DNA of 64,000 bases from a virus. The stretch is taken from positions 1 through 64,000 of the IMG/VR virus record IMGVR_UViG_3300025128_006668. One strand, 5' to 3'. Positions 32,925-41,674 of the stretch are shown here, piece by piece. A program made the position numbers and the translations under genes. Numbering within the stretch: the first letter of the stretch is position 1; the number at the start of each line of letters is the position of its first letter. The notes under the pieces were generated by a model, which had not been told where the DNA came from, made no database searches, and worked only from the letters and a program-made list of their open reading frames with translations.

Positions 32925-33528
32925 GACATACTCAGATACCCATAAAGAGCAAATAGCTGAGGTTTTTTCTGCTATAGATGCTAACTTTGACGGGATTGCC
33001 GTAAGCCTAAATATACTTAGGCAAATATCTGACCTTTTAAGAGATATTCCAATCTCTATCTCGACCACTACGGACTTTCCTCAGGGAAGAGCTGATAAGA
33101 AGCTCAGGATGCACGAGACTATCATAGGGTTAAAGTCTGGAGCAAATAAGATAGACCTTGTAGCCAATCCATTTCTAATAGATGACGCAAGGTTCTATGA
33201 CTTCTGCAAAGATATAAAGTCTCACAAAAGAGCCTGTGATGACTATGGAGCTGATTTAAGAGTTATAATAAACCACAACTTATATTCGCTTAGAAAAAAT
33301 ATATCAATCGCCAGAATGGTTGAAGATGCAGGAGCATTGTTCATTATACCCGCAGCAGGGTTTCATAACGATGATATATATGACAATATACTCACCTGCA
33401 ATGCTATAGAATCACACACAAGTATAAAAACAGTGTGCAATGGCTATATATGGCTAGAAAAACAGTATTTAGCCGCCATAAACGCAGATATTTTTGGACT
33501 AAGGTTATATAATCTACACAGATTTTAG
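32896..33528 (+). CDS. DeoC-like TIM-barrel protein lacking the Schiff-base lysine
   Basis: 210 residues. GIAVSLNILRQI, ISTTTDFPQGRADKKLRMHE, LKSGANKIDLVANPF and FIIPAAGFHND follow the deoxyribose-phosphate aldolase fold. At the strand where DeoC has FIKTSTGF, Ile151 replaces the catalytic Lys, and the second Lys region reads KTVCNGY. The aldolase reaction is therefore doubtful; it may be a diverged barrel with a new function. It overlaps the ClpP-like gene by 29 nt. Confidence 0.68.
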   Translation: MFLEFCNYNKTYSDTHKEQIAEVFSAIDANFDGIAVSLNILRQISDLLRDIPISISTTTDFPQGRADKKLRMHETIIGLKSGANKIDLVANPFLIDDARFYDFCKDIKSHKRACDDYGADLRVIINHNLYSLRKNISIARMVEDAGALFIIPAAGFHNDDIYDNILTCNAIESHTSIKTVCNGYIWLEKQYLAAINADIFGLRLYNLHRF

Positions 33529-33616
33529 CTTTTAGTGTACTTATAATTTAGGGTAGGATTTTATATTATAGGATTATCAGGATTATAAGCATTCTTTTTA
33601 TTAAGAAAGAAAACAA

Positions 33617-34210
33617 ATGCCTAGTTCAAATTATTTTCAAACATCAGATGGCTCCTCCACAGGAGTTTGGCAAAACGGACTTGTATATAACTCCGATAAT
33701 GACGGAGGACGTATAACTAATGCAGGGACAGTATCTAGTATTCGCTTCACAAACATTGATGCGACTACTGATGAGCCTGTGACTATTGTGTCTGGAGTAA
33801 ATGTCAAAGATGCTGGTGTAGGAACGTTCAACAAAAACAACACGACCATTATGAGAGCAACGACAGCTCTTGCAGGTCAATCAACCACAGCAATTAGCTC
33901 TGCTTCGAACAGTGAAGGTGGAAGAGATTCCATTCATCAGCTAGACGTTATGAGAGTGAGACTATACAAAACAGCCGTTAGAGCAGGCTTCTGGAATGAG
34001 TATACAGGAGCATGGTCTTCAACACCTGAAGTTGTTGTGTCTGGTGCTTGGGATACAATCGCTGGAGACGACGACTCAGCGAATCTAAAAGGTCTCAAAA
34101 CAGATGTTGCTGCGAACCCAACAAACTTGCAGCCCGGTTTGCTATCATTCACTGCCGGCTCTGGAAACCAAGCCAGTACGCAAGGTTACGGGGCTAGATA
34201 CCTCTGGTAA
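33617..34210 (+). CDS. Structural/adhesion-like protein sharing N-terminal module
   Basis: 197 residues: NYFQTSDGSSTGVWQNGLVY, DEPVTIVSGVNVKDAGVGTFN, then LYKTAVRAGFWNEYTGAWSS. The same order (DGSSTG, V-GVN---AG-GTYN, K-xx-RAG-x-N-Y) recurs in the proteins at 34246 and 47946. It has no cysteine, no signal peptide and is Thr/Ser/Ala-rich, like virion fibre or spike proteins. AAGAAAG lies upstream of the ATG. A structural role is an inference. Confidence 0.6.
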   Translation: MPSSNYFQTSDGSSTGVWQNGLVYNSDNDGGRITNAGTVSSIRFTNIDATTDEPVTIVSGVNVKDAGVGTFNKNNTTIMRATTALAGQSTTAISSASNSEGGRDSIHQLDVMRVRLYKTAVRAGFWNEYTGAWSSTPEVVVSGAWDTIAGDDDSANLKGLKTDVAANPTNLQPGLLSFTAGSGNQASTQGYGARYLW

Positions 34211-34245
34211 ACAATACTTAACTTTTTATTTAAAGAGGTACTATC

Positions 34246-35361
34246 ATGGCATATCAAAATGCAGACGGTACTTTAACAGGAACAAATGCTGCCGATCCGC
34301 AATTTGGCGTCTACAAAGGCGCCATCTCTGCGGGGCAGAACTCTTCTGTTGATGGAACCGTATTCGATTTTAAAGCCGTCGTTACAGACCCCGACTTACC
34401 GTTAGTCGTATCGGGTTTGAATAACGAGGCGGCTGGCGCAGGAACTTACAATAAAGAAATTGGCGGTTCAGTAGCAAACCTAGGGGACAACGACAGTGTT
34501 TTTGATGCTGTTTCTCCCGGAGCAGACTCATCTAATGACGACGTGTCCGAAATTAAAGCTATTAGCGTTAGAAATTATAAAACTTTAGTCAGGGCTGGAG
34601 TTCTTAACAGTTATTCAGCAGCCCCAACAGCTTCATTTACTGGAATTAACTCTGGGATTTATGACCAGAATGTAGCAGGAGATGTTTCAACTAACATTAC
34701 TGCGATTGACTCAGCGACTCTAAACAATGTCTTTTATGATGTCACATACGTTTATGGAGGAATAACAACTCAGTTTGTTGCTCAAGACATACAAGTAGGT
34801 GGAATGAGTCCCGGAAGCAACACTAGATGTAGTTGCACTAGCGCTCCTACATACAACGATGCGATTAACCCATTTTCTGCCTGCGGTAGTGGTTTAATCA
34901 CAAATCCTAACAGGTGGGTAAGCTGCACTACCAAAGGAAATGTTGATGGTAAGTTCTACTTTGCCTGTGTTGAAAAGGTTGCTTGGTGTGCTAGAGGCGA
35001 TGCTACTAATCCTGCTTCTTCAGGCTATGTTGTTATAACTGATGTAGACAACTACTCTACTACGGCTGGATTTAGATCAAGCGGACCTAATAGTGGACAG
35101 TTTCGGTGCGATTGGGTTTATAACATTGTCCCAATTAACCCAACGGGAAATTGCGATGACGGTGTTGGTGGCGTCGTAGCCCCTACGCTGTGTTCAGATG
35201 CCCCTATGTCCATGCATCGGGCCTATGAAGACCAGCTTGAGAATGTAAGTTCTTTTGGTCCAGAAGGTCATGCAATTTGCGGTACTTGGATTGGAAAAGA
35301 CAGTCTTTGTCAGTATGATCCTAGATCACATGGAACAACTTGTTCTTGGGCATGGCAATAA
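34246..35361 (+). CDS. Structural-like protein with Cys-rich C-terminal domain
   Basis: 371 residues. The N-terminal ~180 residues repeat the module of 33617 (LVVSGLNNEAAGAGTYNKEI, SVRNYKTLVRAGVLNSYSA). From residue about 191 the protein becomes Cys-rich (12 Cys: RCSCTSA, CSAWAW-like end, CDWVYNIVPI), a mix suggestive of disulfide-stabilised extracellular domains. The large protein at 47946 has the same layout. AAAGAGG precedes the ATG. A tail or fibre role is inferred. Confidence 0.62.
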   Translation: MAYQNADGTLTGTNAADPQFGVYKGAISAGQNSSVDGTVFDFKAVVTDPDLPLVVSGLNNEAAGAGTYNKEIGGSVANLGDNDSVFDAVSPGADSSNDDVSEIKAISVRNYKTLVRAGVLNSYSAAPTASFTGINSGIYDQNVAGDVSTNITAIDSATLNNVFYDVTYVYGGITTQFVAQDIQVGGMSPGSNTRCSCTSAPTYNDAINPFSACGSGLITNPNRWVSCTTKGNVDGKFYFACVEKVAWCARGDATNPASSGYVVITDVDNYSTTAGFRSSGPNSGQFRCDWVYNIVPINPTGNCDDGVGGVVAPTLCSDAPMSMHRAYEDQLENVSSFGPEGHAICGTWIGKDSLCQYDPRSHGTTCSWAWQ

Positions 35362-35363
35362 TA

Positions 35364-35705
35364 ATGAAGAGTTTATTAATCGCAGTATTACCCCCGTTCT
35401 TAGTCGCTGCCGGAGACACAATCACCGGCTTCGACTGGGGGACTATTTCCGCCACAGGTTTACTTGGCTGGTACTTGTGGTATACAACTAAGATAGTTTT
35501 TCCTAGCCATCAAAAACAGGTCTCTGAAATGCAAGACAGTTTCAACGATCAGTTTGTTAACCAAAGAGATCACTATGAAAAAATATTGACCGAGATACAA
35601 AACCGTCAAGACAAGAGACACTCTATAGATGTTCAAAAAATGGACAAAATGGTAGAGACTCTTGAAAAAATGAGTGAGAATCTTGAGCCAATAGAGAACT
35701 CATAG
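35364..35705 (+). CDS. Membrane-anchored coiled-coil protein
   Basis: 113 residues from ATG 35364. The N-terminal hydrophobic stretch (LLIAVLPPFLVAAG, then LLGWYLWYTTKIVF) gives one or two transmembrane helices. A long charged helix (QKQVSEMQDSFNDQF to EKMSENLEP) follows, likely a coiled coil. Such layouts occur in phage spanin or membrane-scaffold proteins, but none can be named. Confidence 0.55.
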   Translation: MKSLLIAVLPPFLVAAGDTITGFDWGTISATGLLGWYLWYTTKIVFPSHQKQVSEMQDSFNDQFVNQRDHYEKILTEIQNRQDKRHSIDVQKMDKMVETLEKMSENLEPIENS

Positions 35706-35711
35706 TATAAT
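35683..35711 (+). promoter_or_regulatory. Sigma70-like promoter
   Basis: TTGAGC, a 17-nt spacer and TATAAT, upstream of the 35755 gene and overlapping the end of the coiled-coil gene. The spacing is ideal and the -35 matches the first four consensus positions. Confidence 0.5.
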
Positions 35712-35754
35712 TATTGTAAGAAGACTTTTAATTTCTTAATAAGGAGAATCATAG

Positions 35755-35928
35755 ATGGTAGACAAGCTTAAAGTGCTGGTCAAGTCACGTAGATTTTGGA
35801 CTGCCGTAGGTAGTGTTATTGTAGTGATCCTGCATGATACTCTTGGTATTCCTGAGGATACGGCAAACACTATTGCCGCCATCGGCGTCAGTTGGATTGT
35901 CGGAGACTCTCTAAGACCTACAGAATAA
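35755..35928 (+). CDS. Conserved small phage membrane protein
   Basis: 57 residues. KSRRFWTAVGSVIVVILHDTL forms one hydrophobic helix and NTIAAIGVSWIVGDSLR a second. This small type with its SRRFW start and WIVGDSLR end is familiar from T4-like phages as a holin-like hypothetical (memory, no search). AAGGAG precedes the ATG, and a terminator follows. Confidence 0.65.
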   Translation: MVDKLKVLVKSRRFWTAVGSVIVVILHDTLGIPEDTANTIAAIGVSWIVGDSLRPTE

Positions 35929-35945
35929 AATGGATTTTATTTTAG

Positions 35946-35978
35946 AAAAGGGGCGATTTTTCGTCCCTTTTTTTTATG
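35946..35978 (+). terminator. Rho-independent terminator
   Basis: The stem AAAAGGGGCGA/TCGTCCCTTTT (11 bp, one G-U) encloses a short T-rich loop and runs into eight Ts. It separates the small membrane-protein gene from the secreted proline-rich protein gene. Confidence 0.8.
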
Positions 35979-36026
35979 CATGACGTTTAATATATTGGAT
36001 ATATCTAACCTTATAAGGAGAAAAAA

Positions 36027-36518
36027 ATGAAAAAGCTTATCTTATTTATGTCAATGTTTGCTTTTACTGTGCCGTCAGCGTTTGCAGAGCCACCGCAAAG
36101 AAAAGTAATCCAAGCACCTCAAAAACCTCAAGTTGTTCGCAGTCAGCCAAGACAGTTCACGAGACCGACACCTCAGAGACCACAAAGGCCACAACCGCCG
36201 AATACGGCAAAGCCTGCACCAGAAGCGAAACCGTTGCCAAAAGGATTCGGAGTGCCTATCCAGCGCCCTCAAGGATTTGGTAAACAGGACTGGCAAAGGC
36301 CTCAGCCTAAACCTGAAGTCCAGCGACCAAAAGTTGAGACTAGACATAGCTTTGGCTGGTATAATTACTATCGTCCAGTGAACCCCCACTTTAGGTACTA
36401 CAGGGTTCCGTCCTATTACCCTCCTGTGATTGTTCAACCTCCCGTTGTAATTCAGCCGCAACCATTTCCTGTTTATCCGGGTCCGTTTCACGGATTCTTT
36501 TTTCAGTTCAGATTTTAA
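36027..36518 (+). CDS. Secreted proline/glutamine/arginine-rich protein
   Basis: 163 residues. A clear Sec signal peptide (KKLILFMSMFAFTVPSAFA, cleavage after AFA) is followed by Pro/Gln/Arg-rich low-complexity sequence with repeated QRPQ and PQRPQRPQP units, then a Tyr/Pro/Phe-rich end (NPHFRYYRVPSYYPP, then HGFFFQFRF). It is likely exported and disordered; binding to cell wall or a polyanion is conceivable. AAGGAG precedes the ATG. Confidence 0.7.
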   Translation: MKKLILFMSMFAFTVPSAFAEPPQRKVIQAPQKPQVVRSQPRQFTRPTPQRPQRPQPPNTAKPAPEAKPLPKGFGVPIQRPQGFGKQDWQRPQPKPEVQRPKVETRHSFGWYNYYRPVNPHFRYYRVPSYYPPVIVQPPVVIQPQPFPVYPGPFHGFFFQFRF

Positions 36519-36569
36519 GAGGCAAAAAAAATATTTTTTATTTAGCACATTGTTTCAGGGTGTATAATA

Positions 36570-36779
36570 TGATAAGCTAGGAGAAACAAGAGCGAGGCTG
36601 TTCAAGAAACACGTCCGCTAAAGCAGCACATCTCCAGCCTTTCAAGCGATTAGCGTTGGTCGCACCTTATTTTATACTAACTTTTTAACAAAACCACGAC
36701 CAAGCTATGTGTCTTACTTAATGTGTTGCTTTTTTAAAAATCACAACTCGCTACCTTAGACAGGTGGCGAGTTTTTTTT
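36570..36779 (+). ncRNA. Structured non-coding RNA candidate upstream of nrdA
   Basis: The 298-nt gap before nrdA holds no convincing frame. A TATAAT at 36563-36568 would start a transcript near 36575. Stems are visible: AGGCTG 36595-36600 with CAGCCT 36635-36640, and AGC(g)TTGGTCG 36652-36662 with CGACCAAGCT 36697-36706. A terminator ends it at 36746-36779. The layout fits a ~200-nt small RNA or a leader that terminates before nrdA. I do not recognise the family. Confidence 0.55.
36746..36779 (+). terminator. Strong rho-independent terminator before nrdA
   Basis: The stem ACTCGCTACC/GGTGGCGAGT (10 bp) with a 7-nt loop is followed by eight Ts. It either ends the small RNA described above or acts as an attenuator of the nrd genes. 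Confidence 0.85.
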
Positions 36780-36816
36780 CTGCATCTTAGGATAATCTAT
36801 ACAATGAGGAATGCCA

Positions 36817-39249
36817 ATGTCTAAAAGAGTCAAGAAACGTAACGGAAGATTAGAAGATCTGAATCTTGATAAGATTAACAAGTGTGCTGAAATTGCTTGT
36901 AGAGATTTAGAAGACGTTTCGGTAAGCGAAGTAGTCCTTGATGCTAGTATACAGCTGTATGACAAAATAAGTACTAAAGAGATAGACAAGGCTCTCATTA
37001 TGTCGGCTCGGTCTAAGATAGAAAAAGAGCCTAACTATGGGTATGTTGCTGCAAGACTTCTTTTGCATAACTTGTACAAAGAAGTATTTGGAGAAGCTTT
37101 TGACACAGAGGATTTTCAGGTTAAATATAAGAAACATTTTTCTTCTAATATAAAAAGGATGGTTAAAGAAGATAGACTTAGTAAAAAGTTATTATCATAT
37201 GATCTTGATTTTTTGGCAGAAAACATAAAGCCGGATAGGGACAAGCTATTTAAATACCTAGGGATTCAAACTCTATATGACAGATATTTTGTTCATCTGA
37301 AAGGCAGAAGAATGGAGAGTCCTCAAGCCTTCTACATGAGAGTTGCCATGGGGTTGTGCCTTAATGAGGAGAATAAAGAAGAGAAAGCACTTGAAATATA
37401 TGACATGATGTCAGAGTTCAGATATTCTCCTTCTACTCCCACATTATTTAACAGCGGCACCAACAGGTCTCAACTTTCTTCATGTTATTTAAGTACTGTG
37501 CATGACTCAATAGACGGCATCTTCGGCACTATACACGGACAGGCAAGGTTATCTAAATATGCTGGAGGGTTAGGGGTTGATTGGTCTTCAATCAGAGCAT
37601 CTGGCTCTTACATAAAAGGCACGAATGGGAACTCTTCTGGTCTTGTTCCTTGGCTTAAAATATTCAATGATACTCTTGTAGCTGTGAACCAAGGAGGCAA
37701 ACGTAAGGGTGCTGGCTGTGCCTACCTAGAGGTCTGGCACTATGATATAGAAGACTTCTTAGAGCTTAGGAAAAACACTGGAGACGATAGAAGAAGATGT
37801 CATGACATGAATACTGCTTTGTGGACATGTGATGAGTTTATACAAAGGGTAAAAGACGAAAGAGATTGGTATTTATTTGATCCGGCAGAGTGTTCTAGTT
37901 TGCATGAGCTATATGGTGAACAATTTTCAGAAGCATATAATAAATATATTGAGCTTGCTGATCAGGGAGAAATTAAAGTATTCAGAAAAATGCCGGCAAA
38001 AGACCTTTGGAAAAAATGTCTTAAGGCACTGTTTGAAACGGGTCATCCTTGGATTACTTTCAAAGATCCTTCTAATATCAGATATAGCAACAAGCACGTC
38101 GGAGTTGTCCATTCATCTAACTTATGCACCGAAATACTCCTACATACAAAGCCGAGTGTTTATAACGAAGGAGAGCTATCTGAACTTGGAGAAACCGCTG
38201 TCTGTAATCTAGCTAGTATAAACCTTTCAAATCATGTCAAGGTCAGAACTATAGACTGGAAAAAACTTCAAAAAACAGTAGAGGTAGCTGTCAAAGGTTT
38301 AGACAATGTTATTGATCTTAATTTTTATCCTACCGACGAGGCTAGAGAATCGAACCTAAAGAATAGGCCTGTAGGATTAGGGGTCATGGGAACGCACGAT
38401 GTACTACACAAGCTAGGTATTGACTACGATAGTCCAGAAGCCGTGTCCCTATGTGATAGAGTACAAGAATTTATCTCACTTCATGCCATTAAGACATCTG
38501 CTATGATCGCTAAGGAGAAGGGTACGTACCCGACCTTCGGTGGTTCAGAATGGGATAAAGGAAATTTTCCTATCGACACGTATTGTGAGATGAAAAATCA
38601 GAGAGTCAAAACGCCTTGTGTGCTAGAGGACTATACTCTTTATGAGACACTAGACGAGTGGAAGTCAGTAAGAGATTTAGTATCTGAATATGGTATGAGA
38701 AATAGTAATGTGATGGCTATAGCTCCAACAGCTACTATATCTTACATACAAGGTTGTTCGCAGTCTATTGAGCCAGACTACTCTGTACTTTATGTTTACT
38801 CCACCCTTAGTGGTGAATTCACTATGGTCAATGAGCACTTCGTGAAATTAGCTAAAAAGAATGGCCTATGGTCACAGGCTTTGGTCGATGCTCTAAAGAG
38901 TGTAGATGGAGACGTGACTGCGCTTGTAGACTTGCCGGACGCATTTAAAAATGAATTTAAAAATGCATTTGATGTTAGTTATGAAACACTTATTAAGGCA
39001 GCAGCAGCAAGGCAAAAGTGGATTGATATGGGGCAGTCTCTAAACCTGTATAACAAGCATGAGAGTCTAAAATATCTTAATGATATGTATATGCTTGCGT
39101 GGGAAGAAGGGCTAAAAACAACTTATTATCTAAGAAGCAAGGCTGCAACCAGACTAGAGAAGTCTACAATATCTGAAAAAAGTCAAGGTATAATTAATCA
39201 GCCAAAGGCATGTTCTGTTTTAGACCCAGACTGTGAGAGTTGCCAATGA
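36817..39249 (+). CDS. nrdA: Class I ribonucleotide reductase large subunit
   Basis: 810 residues. An ATP-cone opens the protein (RVKKRNGRLEDLNLDKINK). SQLSSCYLSTVHDSIDGI holds the first active-site cysteine. LCTEI and ETAVCNLASINLS follow with further active-site residues, then APTATISYIQGCSQSIEPDY and a C-terminal DPDCESCQ redox pair. It reduces ribonucleotides for phage DNA synthesis. GAGGA is six nucleotides upstream of ATG 36817; ATG 36811 would be too close. nrdB follows, separated by a 50-aa gene. Confidence 0.95.
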   Translation: MSKRVKKRNGRLEDLNLDKINKCAEIACRDLEDVSVSEVVLDASIQLYDKISTKEIDKALIMSARSKIEKEPNYGYVAARLLLHNLYKEVFGEAFDTEDFQVKYKKHFSSNIKRMVKEDRLSKKLLSYDLDFLAENIKPDRDKLFKYLGIQTLYDRYFVHLKGRRMESPQAFYMRVAMGLCLNEENKEEKALEIYDMMSEFRYSPSTPTLFNSGTNRSQLSSCYLSTVHDSIDGIFGTIHGQARLSKYAGGLGVDWSSIRASGSYIKGTNGNSSGLVPWLKIFNDTLVAVNQGGKRKGAGCAYLEVWHYDIEDFLELRKNTGDDRRRCHDMNTALWTCDEFIQRVKDERDWYLFDPAECSSLHELYGEQFSEAYNKYIELADQGEIKVFRKMPAKDLWKKCLKALFETGHPWITFKDPSNIRYSNKHVGVVHSSNLCTEILLHTKPSVYNEGELSELGETAVCNLASINLSNHVKVRTIDWKKLQKTVEVAVKGLDNVIDLNFYPTDEARESNLKNRPVGLGVMGTHDVLHKLGIDYDSPEAVSLCDRVQEFISLHAIKTSAMIAKEKGTYPTFGGSEWDKGNFPIDTYCEMKNQRVKTPCVLEDYTLYETLDEWKSVRDLVSEYGMRNSNVMAIAPTATISYIQGCSQSIEPDYSVLYVYSTLSGEFTMVNEHFVKLAKKNGLWSQALVDALKSVDGDVTALVDLPDAFKNEFKNAFDVSYETLIKAAAARQKWIDMGQSLNLYNKHESLKYLNDMYMLAWEEGLKTTYYLRSKAATRLEKSTISEKSQGIINQPKACSVLDPDCESCQ

Positions 39250-39398
39250 GATTTGAAGAATATAGACAGTCACAAACCTCACCTCTTAAGTATAGATTAG
39301 AGCTGAGAGAGACAGAGCTGGAAAAAGTAAAAGATTTAATTATGCAGATCATAGAAAGAATTAAGCAAGATGAAAAAGAGCAAGGAAATAATATCTGA
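39246..39398 (+). CDS. Small helical protein between nrdA and nrdB
   Basis: 50 residues from the ATG overlapping the nrdA stop (ATGA). The product is a charged amphipathic helix (LELRETELEKVKDLIMQIIE), and it overlaps the nrdB start by 29 nt. It may be a true peptide or simply couple nrdB translation. No family recognised. Confidence 0.5.
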   Translation: MRFEEYRQSQTSPLKYRLELRETELEKVKDLIMQIIERIKQDEKEQGNNI

Positions 39399-40377
39399 TA
39401 AAGTTGCAGTAGTTAATCAAATACTTCCCCACACAAACAAATGGGCATGGGATCTGTTTATCGACGGTGCAGCTAATAACTGGATGCCAACTGAAATCTC
39501 AATGGCCAAGGATATTGAGCAATGGAAGTCTAACCTGCTATCGGAAGACGAAAAGCTAGTCGTAAAAAGGTGTCTTGGTTTTTTTGCTGGTTCAGAGTCT
39601 TTAGTAGCAAACAACTTATTGCTTAGTATCTTTAAGTATGTCACCGACCCTGAGTGTCGCCAATATATACTAAGGCAAGCATATGAGGAAAGTTTACATA
39701 ATCTCACAGTTGTCTATGTATGTGACTCTCTAAACTTAAAAATAGGAGAGGTCTACCAAGCCTACAATTCTATACCTAGTATTAAAGCTAAGGATGACTT
39801 TTTAATGAACATCACAAGTGACATTAATAGGCCAGACTTTAATATCAATACAATAGAAGGTAAGAGAGAATTTCTTAGAAATATTATTACATACTATGTG
39901 ATCTGTGAGGGAATCTTTTTCTTCTCTGGTTTTGCTATGCTTCTTTCTTTTAATAGACAAAATAAACTTCCGGGAATTGGTGAGCAGATCCAATACACTC
40001 TTAGAGATGAGAGTTTACACATAAAATTTGGAACTACTCTAATAAACAGACTTAGGGAAGATAGCCCAAAGATATGGACAAAGACGTTTGAAAAAGAAAC
40101 GCTTGAGCACATAGACACAGCAATAGAGCTAGAGCTAGCTTACGCTAGAGAAGTTCTTCCCACAGGGATATTAGGGCTAAATTCAGACATGTTTATTGAT
40201 TATGTACAATATATAGCGAACAGAAGGTTAGAAAACCTTAATCTACCAAGTCCTTATGAAGACACAAAAAACCCGTTCCCTTGGATGAGCGAGATAATCG
40301 ACCTAGAAAAGTGCAAAAACTTTTTTGAAACAAGGGTTACTGAATACTCAGTTGGGACACTAGTAGACGACTTTTAG
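39370..40377 (+). CDS. nrdB: Ribonucleotide reductase small subunit, class Ic-like (Tyr replaced by Val)
   Basis: 335 residues. Metal ligands appear as GSESL (Glu76), EESLH (Glu107, His110), ICEG and RDESLH. The radical tyrosine normally lies four residues after the first His, but here HNLTV gives Val114. The surrounding sequence (RCLGFFAGSESLV, LRQAYEES) resembles chlamydial R2, where that position is Phe. This points to a tyrosine-free R2c-type enzyme, in which a Mn/Fe site substitutes for the radical. Confidence 0.9.
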   Translation: MKKSKEIISDKVAVVNQILPHTNKWAWDLFIDGAANNWMPTEISMAKDIEQWKSNLLSEDEKLVVKRCLGFFAGSESLVANNLLLSIFKYVTDPECRQYILRQAYEESLHNLTVVYVCDSLNLKIGEVYQAYNSIPSIKAKDDFLMNITSDINRPDFNINTIEGKREFLRNIITYYVICEGIFFFSGFAMLLSFNRQNKLPGIGEQIQYTLRDESLHIKFGTTLINRLREDSPKIWTKTFEKETLEHIDTAIELELAYAREVLPTGILGLNSDMFIDYVQYIANRRLENLNLPSPYEDTKNPFPWMSEIIDLEKCKNFFETRVTEYSVGTLVDDF

Positions 40378-40417
40378 TGTATATTTATGTAGACTTTCAC
40401 ATTTTTCGGAGTTTGCT

Positions 40418-41674
40418 ATGATTGATTTTATATTTGACAGAAGGAATTTTTTAAGAATAGGTTCTATTGGAGCAGGCATGTCGGCAGTGGGACTGTCTGA
40501 CTTTGCTCTAGGATCGCAGGATTTTACTAGTTATAAAGATAAAACCGTAGTCTGGGTATGGCTAGGAGGTGGCCCAACGCAATTTGAAACCTTCCACGCC
40601 CCTAACGACACTGTCCCTTCAGAATGGCAGCCTGTAAATGGCGCTATACATGACGCCAAGACCAACATCACTTTAGGCGCAGACTGGGTAGAACTTGCAA
40701 AACATACTTCAAAGTTAAGTATAGTCAATTCTTTCAGTCATAAAGACTCGTCTCACAGACAGGGGACGCACTTTATGATGACAGGACATTACAATCCCGA
40801 AAGAAGTACAACATCTATTGCTAAATACCCCTCTTTTGGGTCTATAGTCTCAGCCATTTATGGTGCAAATCACTCTAGTAATGGAGTGCCTACTTATGTT
40901 AAGCAAGGTAAGATTGAAGGAGATGAGGGCGCTTGGTTGGGTGGAGCATTTAAACCATTTGATCCTTCCAATAAAGATAACCTCACACCAAGAGTTGAAC
41001 TCGATAGGTTCTCAACAAGAAAAGAACTACTCGCAGGATTAGATGCTGCAAGAGTTTCCAGCAAAGGAGCTGAGTCAGTACAGTTTTACAAAGGTCAGGC
41101 TTATGATGTTATCCTAGGTTCCGCTAAAGAGGCTTTTGCTGTAGAAAAAGAAAGCGAAGCAACGAAAGCTCTTTATGGGTCTACAAAAGCTAAGGATATT
41201 GGCGAACAGCTTATCTTGGCTCGAAGACTTGCAGAAAATGGAACACGATTCATAACCCTTCATTATGGTGGATGGGATATGCATAGCAATATATCTAAGG
41301 CAATGCAAGGAAAAGTCCCTCCTTTGGATAAGGCTCTAGCAGGCTTCTTGCAAGATATACAAGACAGAGGGATGAGTGAGAAGGTTCTTCTGGTTGTAAC
41401 CGGAGAGTTTGGTAGAACTAAGTTTAATGCAAATGCAGGTAGAGACCATTGGCCTGCAATTACCCCTATGCTTATGGCAGGTGGAGAATATGAGTCCGGA
41501 AGAACGATTGGTGCTGCTGACAGATCCTATAATCCAATTGAAAAACCTGTAGGGCCTCTCGATTTACAGGCAACTTTATTTGACCACTTTGGTATTGACA
41601 CAGCAATTCAGCGTGTTGATAATGGCGGTCGTCCAAGATATTTACTAGAAGGTGAAGCTAAGGTAATTTTATAA
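40418..41674 (+). CDS. Tat-exported DUF1501 protein (copy 1)
   Basis: 418 residues. The N-terminal RRNFLRIGSIGAGMSAVGL is a twin-arginine signal. TVVWVWLGGGPTQFETF opens the alkaline-phosphatase/sulfatase-like fold, and DSSHRQGTHFMMTGHYNPE, HYGGWDMHSNI, VTGEFGRTKFNANAGRDHWP are DUF1501 landmarks. The family is exported, often with sulfatase-like or c-type cytochrome partners in Planctomycetes; biochemical role unproven. Its stop overlaps the next gene. Confidence 0.88.
   Translation: MIDFIFDRRNFLRIGSIGAGMSAVGLSDFALGSQDFTSYKDKTVVWVWLGGGPTQFETFHAPNDTVPSEWQPVNGAIHDAKTNITLGADWVELAKHTSKLSIVNSFSHKDSSHRQGTHFMMTGHYNPERSTTSIAKYPSFGSIVSAIYGANHSSNGVPTYVKQGKIEGDEGAWLGGAFKPFDPSNKDNLTPRVELDRFSTRKELLAGLDAARVSSKGAESVQFYKGQAYDVILGSAKEAFAVEKESEATKALYGSTKAKDIGEQLILARRLAENGTRFITLHYGGWDMHSNISKAMQGKVPPLDKALAGFLQDIQDRGMSEKVLLVVTGEFGRTKFNANAGRDHWPAITPMLMAGGEYESGRTIGAADRSYNPIEKPVGPLDLQATLFDHFGIDTAIQRVDNGGRPRYLLEGEAKVIL

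Noticed and set aside
36519-36816. Known riboswitch (cobalamin, NrdR box) before nrdA
   Set aside because: No recognisable core of a named riboswitch and no palindromic NrdR-box pair was found by eye; it is listed only as a structured RNA candidate.
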